Assembly (NCBI GenBank): GCA_905198865.1
Contig: CAJKEB010000048.1
Coordinates: 1-13,484 of the forward strand
Direction: 5' to 3'
Source of the DNA: an uncultured Eubacteriales bacterium
GTDB taxonomy: Bacteria; Bacillota; Clostridia; Monoglobales; Monoglobaceae
DNA: 13,484 nucleotides
Positions within the stretch are counted from its first letter, which is position 1. Each line of letters opens with the position of its first letter. Position numbers and translations under genes: made by a program. Below, piece after piece: positions 1 to 7,900 of this stretch. The notes below the pieces were generated by a model. It saw only the letters and a list, made by a program, of their open reading frames with translations, did no database searches and was not told the origin of the DNA.

Positions 1-826
1 GGCGGTGCACAGAAAGTAGTGATTTTGTATTTCTCGATCATCTGCAGGATCTCTTTGGCATCAAAATTATCAAAATCATAGGTAAAGATGCATGCTTCAC
101 ACAACCACTGTCCGTAGATCTTGCCCCACAGTGCCTTGCCCCAGCCGGTATCGGAAATAGCAAAATGAATGCCGTCCGGGTCTACCTGGTGCCAGTATTT
201 GGCTGTTACATAATGACCCAGAGGATACTTAAAGTTATGTGTGGTGATCTTTGGATAGGATGTAGTTCCTGAAGTAAAAAACATAATGGATGGATCGGAT
301 CCACCTACTGCATTTTCACCGGTTGGACGGCGGAAATGACTTGAGAAGTATTTTACTTCTTTATTGAAACTGTGCCATCCCTTGCGGCTGGCTCCTACCA
401 TGATCTTCACTTTCAGATTTTTGTAACTTTTTGCTGCCTTGTCGATCTCTCTGGAAACCGGGCCGTCAGCTGTACAGATCACAGCATCTACATTGCCGGC
501 TTTGAAACGATACTCAAAATCAGATTTCAGCAAAAGATTGGTAGCCGGAATTACAACCGCTCCTATCTTGTGCAGAGCCAGGATTGTAAACCAGAACTGG
601 TAATGTCTCTTCAAAACCAGCATAACTCTGTCACCCTTGCGGATTCCCAGATACTGAAGATAGTTGGCTACTTTAGAAGAATAGCGGGACATATCATGGA
701 ATGTAAAAGAACGCTCTTTTCCATCCTTGGAGATATGAAGCATTGCCCGTTTGTCCGGACATTTCTTTGCCAGTTTATCTACTACATCATAAGCGAAGTT
801 AAAATTATCGTCATTGACAAATTTAA
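1..826 (-). other. AMP-forming acyl-CoA synthetase segment (N-terminal part) inside the fused frame
   Basis: Residues ~1201-1475 of the fused frame match the N-terminal half of acetyl-CoA or medium-chain acyl-CoA synthetases, cytosolic enzymes that activate a carboxylate with ATP and then CoA. Visible landmarks are NFNFAYDVVD...CPDKRA near the usual family N-terminus, the adenylate-forming A3 loop TSGTTSYPK (residues 1385-1393, positions 249-275), and SDTGWGKALWG with GQWLCEA further on. The catalytic C-terminal domain would lie beyond the left edge. There is no start codon with a ribosome site at the head of this segment; it is read through from the lyase. Leucine codons differ from the lyase part: of 16, 10 are CTG, 3 CTT and 3 TTG, with no CTC or TTA. 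Family assignment is firm. Whether it really belongs to the lyase gene is doubtful. Confidence 0.85.
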
Positions 827-3800
827 TGTCTTTTAATACTTCATAGTTGCTGTCGTATACAGCTGCGGCGAATATAGCTTTTCTGTCAGAAGTATTGTTT
901 ACGATTTTATAGCTCAGAGTGTTTCCGCTTAGTACCGGTTCCCGCTCATAATATATTACGCTTGGCTGCGGTGTTGCCGTTGGATCAGCCGGCTTGGCAG
1001 TCGGTGTTGCCGTTGGATCAGCCGGCTTGGCAGTCGGCGTTGCTGTTGGATCAGCCGGCTTGGCAGTCGGCGTTGCTGTTGGATCAGCCGGCTTAGCGGT
1101 CGGTGCTGCTGTTGGAGTCGGTGCTGCTGTTGGAGTCGGTGTAGCCGTTGGTTTCGGCGTAGCAGTCGGGATTGGTGTTGCTGTCGGTTTTGGTGTAGTA
1201 GTCGGACTTGGTGTTGGGGTCGGCGAATCGATTGCAGCAAAGTCGGCGCTTACTGTTACATCTTCTGCCGGCATTATAAACGAATATTCACCTTCAAACA
1301 GCTTTGTGATTTCACAAACCGGGTCTGTATATACCGATGAAATTCTGAATCCGTTATCCGGTTTTACACTGACTGAAACCTCTTCGCCTTCCTTTGCCGT
1401 ATGTCCGTCACCGGTAACGGTTATGCTCTTAAGGCCGATTTTTGAACCGTTTGCCCAAGCGTAGTATTCGTTGCCTGCTGTGCAAGGAAGTATATATGTA
1501 TAAATAGCTTCTTTTGTTGTTGTGAAATTCTCTATATATGATTTTCCACTATTATCGTAGAGAAAAAAATTCTTACCGCCGAAGGTATAAAGCTCAAGAG
1601 TCATGGTACCGTCTTTTGCCGGATTAAAACAGAAGGCGGTACCTTGCGGCTTATTGCTGCTTGAAAACGGCGGGAGTGCAGAAGGATTGTTCGTTCCTTT
1701 GATATATTTTACTGTGTTTCCGCTTGTCGAATCGGTGAAATTATAGTAATATGCCGTATCATATACAGTGAATGTGCCGTTACTGTCGTCTGTTCCGTTT
1801 ATCGGCACAGTCTCACCGGCGGAATAAATAACCGTGCTGTTTTCGGCTGCATTTGCCGGTATATGGTCGCTTGCCTCCCATGTGACGGTGGACTGACCGC
1901 TTCCGTTAATTTCAATGCTGCCGTTTTTTATATCACTTGATACAATTATATTATACTCCGGTATTTTCGGCGTTGCCGTCGGTGCCGACGTTGGGCTTGG
2001 TGTGGGCACCGAAGCGCCTTCTATGAGATTTAGGTTACTGAACTTTGCTTCGCCCATGTATTCTTTTCTCGGCGTACCCTGAATTGAATCGACAGCGAGA
2101 CCGACATACAGTGTGTCGGAAAGTCCGCTTATGGTTATTGCCTGGGGTTGGCGCGGGTTATCTGTCCAGCTTGAACCGCTGTTTGAAACTGACAGAGTTA
2201 TGGTGTCGCCGCTTCGCTGCATACGCATATAGCCGGGCATCGTATACTTCGAATTGCTGGTATCATATCCGGAAACGCTGTTCGACAGCGCTTTTCCGGA
2301 GGTGTTTTTAAACCATGATACAGAGCTTGTTGCACCGGCTGTTTTTCTGTAAATTGCTTTTACATTCTCGCCGTATTTAAGCCAGCCGTCGGCAAGCATG
2401 ACCATACGCGAGGTAGAATCGAGGCTTTCGCGAAGCATAAGTCCTGCAACGGACCCGTTTTCGAATTTAGGTATCTGCGTCATCTTCACTGATATGTCAA
2501 AGTCACCATTAATTTCCTTGTACATAAAGTCGCATAAATCAGAGGACATGCCGGTTGCACCGTCACTGCCGCTGCTTAATTTTCCGCTGCCAAGTACAGT
2601 GTATGTTCCACTGCTGTCTACCCATGAACCGCCTTGACCGTTAAATGCATTCGTGGTTCCGATTTGTGCATGGCTGAACTGACCGGCGCCTGACACTGAT
2701 TTAACGTATACAATAGAGGTCGGGCTTTGGGTTGCTTCGCCGATATTGTTATAAGCCTTTGATGTGAGATAGTGCGTGCCGGCAGAAAGTGTAAGACTGA
2801 CATCTGCGTTGCTGCCGGGAACTGTATTAATAACGTTTGCACCGTCAAAGATTTCAATCTTTGATATTGTTGTATCGCCGTTTGGAGAAGCAACAGCTTT
2901 ATAGTTCAGCGTTTCTGTATCGTTAATCACAGTCCAGTTTCCTGTGTCAACGGTCTGACCGTTTATTGTGCTGCTGAGAGATTGTATTGCAGGAGATGTA
3001 ACGGTGATGCCCGGATTTGTAGGCGCTGACTGGCTTTCAGTCCAATCATTCACATATGCCTCAATCCAGGTGTAGCCTGCCCACTCACTGCTGCTTGGTA
3101 CAATATCAGTCTCTGCTGCGCTGCCCATACCGTTTGCCGTTTTCCATTCGTTGGGGATTGTAAAGACGCGCGTCTCAGATGTCAGTGTTGCAGTTGCCCC
3201 GCCGACCTCATCGGCGTTGTTTATTATTCTTCCGGTCTGGTTGCGCACATCCGCAACAATTCTTGCGTCAACTGCGTCACGTCTCGGAAGAGTTGCGCCC
3301 GCTTCGTTCAAAACTGTCTCATATGCTTCTTCGGCGGCTTGCGTTTCTGTAAGCTCATAATCGCCCATATCTATAGGAGAGCTGAGCTGGTTCGCCATGG
3401 ATGAATTATTTACGCCGCTCCAGTTGTTGGAAGTTACAGTTGGGTATCCGTATACATAGTTGCCGCTTATATAGAAATTGGATTTTACACCGCTTGGATT
3501 AATAGAGGTGTCGGTTGAATTTGAAACGTCAAATATTCTGCTCTTTAACTTATCTGCGGTGCCGGGGCCGTATTTGTAATAGTTATTCACCCAGTTTACA
3601 TATGACGGGTTAAATGTTACACTGTTATATGAATACGGTTCTGCGCCGTATGCCGAGTTTGTCTGACCCCAGTCGTATATAATATTGTTTCGTACATCGG
3701 TATTTTGCAGCTCTCGGTCAAGTCTCGGACTTCTGCTGTCATGATGTGCGAGAAGATTATGGTGCCAGGTTGAGTTTGTCGCGCCGAAGATAGAGCCGTA

Positions 3801-4427
3801 GCCGTGCGCGCCCTTAAAGTGGTTTGACATACGCAGGCTTTCTGAGGCAATAGTATACTGAACCGTGTTGTTTGAACCCTGAGTGTCACTCTCGCTTGAG
3901 CCGGCGTACAGAGTAAGCAGCTCGTCAACGCTCCAGCTGGTGCTGCAGTGGTCGATTATTATATTCTTTGTCCATCTGCCGCCGATTCCGTCGGGTTCGG
4001 CGATTTTCGCATCGGTCGGACGAACTCTGAGATAACGCATAATGATATTTTCCATTCCGCTGCCGATTAAGATATCGCCGCCGGTGATTGTGATACCGTC
4101 ACCGGGAGCAGTCTGACCGAGAATGGTAAGGTTGCTCTGATTAATAGTGAGAGTTTTGTTAAGCTCGATGGTTCCGCTGACGTCAAATACTATAATACGT
4201 CCGGATTTTGAAACTGCGTCTGCAAACGAACCTGTTCCCGAAGTTTTTAGATTTGTGACATGGTATACCGAAACGCTTGACGCGCCTCTTGCGCCGGGCG
4301 AATATTTTCCGCCGCCCTCCGCACCGGGAAAGGCGAGCAGGTTTGAAGCGCCGTATGCAGTGCCGAACGGTAAAGCTATTATCAGCACCGAGAGTAATAC
4401 TGTCGTCATGTAAATGATTTTCTTCAT
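1..4427 (-). CDS. Secreted multidomain pectate lyase (PL1-like) fused in frame to an acyl-CoA synthetase fragment; C-terminus beyond window
   Basis: The frame starts at ATG 4427 behind a G-rich ribosome site (GGGGGA, about 9 nt upstream) and stays open for 1475 codons to the left edge. Residues 1-26 are a signal peptide (MKKIIYM, hydrophobic core, then AYGA). Residues ~30-340 are a right-handed beta-helix pectate lyase: AFPGAEGGG, VFDVSGTI, ILGQTAPGDGI, DHCSTSWSVDE (D159-H160) and HHNLLAHHDSRSPR (R232, R235; an RxPR-type catalytic arginine motif). The family cleaves polygalacturonate by beta-elimination outside the cell. Residues ~360-460 match the RRDAVDARIV...NEWK tail common in such lyases. 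An Ig-like region (~465-580), a concanavalin-like region (~580-790), a short PT linker (~803-823), a carbohydrate-binding-like plus bacterial-repeat region (~823-1060) and a Pro-Thr repeat linker (1068-1155) follow. Residues 1157-~1200 begin another extracellular module (NTSDRKAIFAAAVYD), which then passes into an AMP-binding enzyme. The lyase call is firm; the fusion is suspect. Confidence 0.85.
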   Translation of the reverse strand, partial: MKKIIYMTTVLLSVLIIALPFGTAYGASNLLAFPGAEGGGKYSPGARGASSVSVYHVTNLKTSGTGSFADAVSKSGRIIVFDVSGTIELNKTLTINQSNLTILGQTAPGDGITITGGDILIGSGMENIIMRYLRVRPTDAKIAEPDGIGGRWTKNIIIDHCSTSWSVDELLTLYAGSSESDTQGSNNTVQYTIASESLRMSNHFKGAHGYGSIFGATNSTWHHNLLAHHDSRSPRLDRELQNTDVRNNIIYDWGQTNSAYGAEPYSYNSVTFNPSYVNWVNNYYKYGPGTADKLKSRIFDVSNSTDTSINPSGVKSNFYISGNYVYGYPTVTSNNWSGVNNSSMANQLSSPIDMGDYELTETQAAEEAYETVLNEAGATLPRRDAVDARIVADVRNQTGRIINNADEVGGATATLTSETRVFTIPNEWKTANGMGSAAETDIVPSSSEWAGYTWIEAYVNDWTESQSAPTNPGITVTSPAIQSLSSTINGQTVDTGNWTVINDTETLNYKAVASPNGDTTISKIEIFDGANVINTVPGSNADVSLTLSAGTHYLTSKAYNNIGEATQSPTSIVYVKSVSGAGQFSHAQIGTTNAFNGQGGSWVDSSGTYTVLGSGKLSSGSDGATGMSSDLCDFMYKEINGDFDISVKMTQIPKFENGSVAGLMLRESLDSTSRMVMLADGWLKYGENVKAIYRKTAGATSSVSWFKNTSGKALSNSVSGYDTSNSKYTMPGYMRMQRSGDTITLSVSNSGSSWTDNPRQPQAITISGLSDTLYVGLAVDSIQGTPRKEYMGEAKFSNLNLIEGASVPTPSPTSAPTATPKIPEYNIIVSSDIKNGSIEINGSGQSTVTWEASDHIPANAAENSTVIYSAGETVPINGTDDSNGTFTVYDTAYYYNFTDSTSGNTVKYIKGTNNPSALPPFSSSNKPQGTAFCFNPAKDGTMTLELYTFGGKNFFLYDNSGKSYIENFTTTKEAIYTYILPCTAGNEYYAWANGSKIGLKSITVTGDGHTAKEGEEVSVSVKPDNGFRISSVYTDPVCEITKLFEGEYSFIMPAEDVTVSADFAAIDSPTPTPSPTTTPKPTATPIPTATPKPTATPTPTAAPTPTAAPTAKPADPTATPTAKPADPTATPTAKPADPTATPTAKPADPTATPQPSVIYYEREPVLSGNTLSYKIVNNTSDRKAIFAAAVYDSNYEVLKDIKFVNDDNFNFAYDVVDKLAKKCPDKRAMLHISKDGKERSFTFHDMSRYSSKVANYLQYLGIRKGDRVMLVLKRHYQFWFTILALHKIGAVVIPATNLLLKSDFEYRFKAGNVDAVICTADGPVSREIDKAAKSYKNLKVKIMVGASRKGWHSFNKEVKYFSSHFRRPTGENAVGGSDPSIMFFTSGTTSYPKITTHNFKYPLGHYVTAKYWHQVDPDGIHFAISDTGWGKALWGKIYGQWLCEACIFTYDFDNFDAKEILQMIEKYKITTFCAP
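970..1101 (-). repeat. Four tandem 33-bp units encoding a Pro-Thr-Ala-Lys linker
   Basis: Four consecutive 33-bp units (970-1002, 1003-1035, 1036-1068, 1069-1101) differ by only a few bases and encode four copies of an 11-residue block (TAKPADPTATP). On the + strand they are followed by two 18-bp units (1102-1119, 1120-1137) and degenerate Pro-Thr codons to about 1228. Together they make a flexible extracellular linker (residues 1068-1155), the kind that separates modules in secreted polysaccharide-degrading enzymes. Copy number is likely to vary by slippage, and such repeats can also confuse short-read assembly. Confidence 0.9.
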
Positions 4428-4675
4428 ATTATATTGTCCCCCATAAATACTAAAATGTAATTGAGTTCATAATTGATAAAATGTATACATAACAAGTATA
4501 ACATATATTTATTTAGTATTGTAATGTTAATTTGTTTCACATAACAGAAATGTTGACTTAATTGCAAATTATGCTGCGGTATTGTAAATAATTAGGTTGG
4601 ATTTTAATTCTGATTTATTAATTATGAAAAAACCGGCAGATATAAAAATTGTTCAAAAAATTTTCAAAATAGCTC
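4428..4675. other. Divergent AT-rich intergenic region between the lyase gene and the rpoB promoter
   Basis: This stretch separates the minus-strand lyase gene from the plus-strand rpoBC unit. It holds the lyase ribosome site and the putative lyase promoter, plus a perfect 10-bp palindrome ATGTATACAT (4481-4490) just downstream of that promoter's -10. I see no gene or convincing terminator. From about 4643 the sequence turns into A- and T-tracts (CAAAAAATTTTCAAAA) that would suit an UP element for the rpoB promoter. Confidence 0.6.
4495..4524 (-). promoter_or_regulatory. Putative promoter of the pectate lyase gene
   Basis: On the minus strand, TTACAA (4524-4519) and TATACT (4500-4495) are 18 nt apart, and a TGT directly before the -10 gives an extended -10 element. 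The start of transcription would lie near 4488, about 60 nt before the ATG. The -35 box is weak and the region is AT-rich, so chance matches are possible. Confidence 0.4.
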
Positions 4676-4704
4676 TTGACACAGAAAAATCTGTATGTTA
4701 CAAT
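4676..4704 (+). promoter_or_regulatory. Strong extended -10 promoter of rpoB-rpoC
   Basis: A perfect -35 TTGACA (4676-4681) and a -10 TACAAT (4699-4704) are separated by exactly 17 nt, with TGT at 4696-4698 forming an extended -10. A/T tracts lie directly upstream. Transcription should start near 4711, giving a leader of about 235 nt before the rpoB start codon. This is a near-consensus housekeeping sigma-A promoter, and it implies rpoBC is transcribed on its own. Confidence 0.85.
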
Positions 4705-4881
4705 ATATGTCTGTATATAGTGCGGTAGTTTGCTTATTTCACGGTTGCAAATATGTTTCAAGCGCTTGTTTAACTGCTCGAAATCAACGATTTTCAGGGG
4801 ACTTGGCATATATAACTGCACAAAATAACATGATATGACATTTAATTGTGTTATACTTAAATATATACGTAATGCTGTTTA

Positions 4882-4914
4882 GAGAAAATGCCGCAGATTT
4901 TTCTCGGCTTTTAT
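4882..4914 (+). promoter_or_regulatory. Terminator-like hairpin in the rpoB leader (possible attenuator)
   Basis: AAAA-T-GCCG (4885-4893) can pair with CGGC-TTTT (4905-4912), an 8-bp stem with one bulge followed by a U-rich run. An overlapping alternative pairs GAGAAAA (4882-4888) with TTTTCTC (4899-4905). The two foldings share bases and exclude each other, as expected of an attenuator switch ahead of the ribosome site at 4929-4939. The stem is short and its stability is not computed, so a regulatory role is inference. Confidence 0.35.
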
Positions 4915-4928
4915 ATAAAATTTTATAC

Positions 4929-4939
4929 GAGAGGTGATC
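4929..4939 (+). promoter_or_regulatory. rpoB ribosome binding site, decides the start
   Basis: GAGAGGTGATC is a strong anti-16S match and lies 6 nt before ATG 4946. An in-frame GTG at 4934 falls inside this element, so it cannot be the start served by it. The protein should begin MVHPVKLG. Confidence 0.85.
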
Positions 4940-4945
4940 GGTTTT

Positions 4946-7900
4946 ATGGTACATCCTGTGAAACTTGGCGAAAACACACGTATGAGTTACGGTAAGATAA
5001 ACGAGGTTATGGAGATGCCTAACCTTATTGAAATTCAGACCAATTCATACAAATGGTTTTTGGACGAAGGTCTTAAGGAGGTCTTTCATGACATTTCCCC
5101 TATTACGGATTATGCCGGAAATCTTGTTTTGGAGTTTATTGACTATCGTTTAGAGTCAACCCCAAAGTATGACATTGAGGAGTGTAAGGAAAGAGATGCG
5201 ACTTATGCTGCGCCTCTCAGAGTTAAAGTTCGTCTTAAGAATAAAGAATCCGGCGAGGTTAAGGAGCAAGAGATATTTATGGGCGAGTTCCCGCTCATGA
5301 CACCGTCCGGTACATTTATAATTAACGGAGCTGAGCGTGTTATCGTATCTCAGCTTGTTCGTGCTCCAAGCGTTTATTTCTCTCAGGACTACGACAAGAT
5401 TGGAAAGAAGCTGTTTTCGTCTCAGGTTATTCCTAACCGAGGCGCTTGGCTTGAATATGAAACCGATAGTAATGATATATATTATGTAAGAATTGACAGA
5501 ACACGTAAGATACCGGTTACGGTACTCATTCGTGCTTTAGGATACGGCACTGATGCTGAGATTACCGAATTGTTCGGCGAGGATGAAAGACTTCTTGCCA
5601 CTATGGAAAAGGACACAACAAAGACTCATGAGGAAGGCTTGCTTGAGGTTTACAGAAGACTTCGTCCGGGTGAGCCGCCTACAGTAGACAGCGCTCAGGC
5701 TTTGATTTCAAGCACATTCTTTGATCCTAAGCGTTATGACATGGCAAAGGTTGGAAGATATAAGTATAACAAAAAGCTTATGTTATCCGACAGAGTTACG
5801 GGTCAGATTGCGGCAGAAGATATTTTCAGTCCGGTCACGGGTGAACAGCTCTGCGAAGCAGGTCAGAAGATTACAAAGGAACTTGCTCATGAGCTTGAAG
5901 TTCACGCTGTTAACGAGGTTGTTCTTGACTGTGACGGAAAGCAGACCAAAGTTATTTCAAATAACATGGTTGACATGCCTGAGTATATTAACTGCAAGAT
6001 GGGCATTGAGCTTGAGTATAATCCGAGAGAATGCGGTATTACCGAAAGAGTAAGACGCAGTATTCTTGATGAGATCATCGACCAGTATCCGGAGGTTAAT
6101 TCGGATGAGTTTAAGGCAGTTATTGAAGAACGCCGCGACGAGCTTCAGCCCAGACATGTTTTGACTGACGATATTATTTCTTCAATGTCATATATCTGCA
6201 ACCTTGCAAACGGAGTTGGCAGTGTTGATGATATCGACCACCTGGGCAACAGACGTATCAGAAGTGTAGGCGAGCTTTTGCAGAACCAGTTCAGAATCGG
6301 TCTTTCGAGAATGGAGCGTGTTGTGCGCGAAAGAATGACCACGTCTGATTTGGATACTATCACGCCTCAGACCCTGATTAATGTCAGACCGGTAACGTCA
6401 GCTATCAAAGAGTTCTTTGGTTCATCGCAGCTGTCACAGTTCATGGATCAGATTAATCCGCTCGGTGAGCTTACTCACAAGAGAAGACTGTCAGCCCTTG
6501 GCCCCGGCGGTCTGTCAAGAGAACGTGCGGGCTACGAGGTTCGTGACGTGCATCACTCGCACTACGGACGTATGTGTCCTATTGAGACGCCTGAAGGTCC
6601 TAACATTGGTCTTATCAACTCGCTCAGTGGATTTGCAAAGGTTAACGAGTACGGATTTATTGAAACGCCATACAGACGTGTTGACCAGGAAAAAGGTATT
6701 GTTACAGATGAAGTAACATACATGACTGCTGATTTTGAGGAAGGTTTTTATGTTGCTCAGGCGAATGAGCCGCTTAATGAGGACGGTTCGTTTGTGAACA
6801 AGAAGATTGTCACAAGATATAAAGACGAATTTATCGAGGTTCCGCCTAATCGTGTTGACTATATGGACGTTTCTCCGAGACAGGTTACATCAATCGCTAC
6901 GGCAATGATTCCGTTCCTTGAGAACGACGACGCCAACCGTGCGCTGATGGGTTCTAACATGCAGCGTCAGGCTGTACCGCTTCTCGTTCCGGAATCACCG
7001 ATTATCGGTACCGGTATGGAGTACAAAGCGGCAAAGGACTCTGGCGTGTGTGTGCTTGCCAAGAGAGCCGGTGAGGTAACGTATGTTTCAGCGACAAAGA
7101 TTGTTATCAGAACCGAAGACGGAGATACCGACACCTATAAGATGGTTAAGTTCACACGTTCCAACCAGGGAATGTGTATTAACCAAAAGCCGATAGTGTC
7201 CAAAGGACAGGTTGTTAAAAAGGATCAGATTATAGCTGACGGACCATCTACCAAAAACGGTGAGATAGGTCTCGGACGTAATATAAGAATGGCCTTTATG
7301 ACATGGGAAGGCTATAACTACGAGGATGCTATCCTGATAAGCGAGGAGCTTGTCAAGGAGGATGTATTCACATCTATTCATATTGAAGAACATGAAGCGG
7401 ACGCAAGAGACACAAAGCTCGGTCCGGAAGAAATAACAAGAGATATACCAAACGTTGGCGAAGATGCACTTAAGGATCTCGATGAAAGAGGTATTATCCG
7501 TATAGGCGCCGAGGTTGAAAGTGGAGATATCCTTGTCGGAAAGGTTACCCCTAAGGGCGAAACTGAGCTTACGGCAGAGGAGAGACTGCTTCGTGCTATA
7601 TTTGGTGAAAAAGCCCGTGAGGTTCGAGATACTTCTCTCAGAGTTCCTCACGGTGAATATGGTATAATTGTGGACGTAAAGGTATTCACAAGAGCCAACG
7701 GCGATGAGCTTCCGCCGGGTGTTAACCAGGTTGTACGCTGTTACATCGCACAAAAGAGAAAGATTTCAGTCGGCGATAAGATGGCGGGACGTCACGGTAA
7801 TAAGGGTGTCGTTTCGAGAATTTTGCCGGTTGAGGATATGCCGTTCCTGCCTGATGGTACACCGCTTCAGATAGTACTGAACCCTCTGGGCGTGCCGTCG

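Noticed and set aside
372..836. Plus-strand 154-codon frame at the left end
   Set aside because: It lies opposite the acyl-CoA synthetase segment, whose A3 loop and family motifs are clear on the minus strand.
970..1137. Possible CRISPR-like array
   Set aside because: The 33-bp units are directly adjacent with no unique spacers and are in frame with a protein linker.
994..1464. Plus-strand 156-codon frame rich in Val, Gly and Ala
   Set aside because: It is the antisense reading of the Pro-Thr repeat in the minus-strand lyase gene. There is no ribosome site and the composition is purely repeat-driven.
4481..4490. Palindrome ATGTATACAT as an operator for the lyase gene
   Set aside because: Its position downstream of the putative -10 is suggestive, but a 10-bp AT-rich palindrome arises readily by chance and the flanks are not symmetric.
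4759..4768. Perfect palindrome CAAGCGCTTG in the rpoB leader as a LacI-type or catabolite operator
   Set aside because: Flanks do not extend the symmetry and the match to the catabolite-element consensus is partial. One 10-bp palindrome is weak evidence.
7088..7753. Minus-strand 221-codon frame inside rpoB
   Set aside because: Antisense shadow of a strongly conserved gene, with no recognisable protein features or ribosome site.
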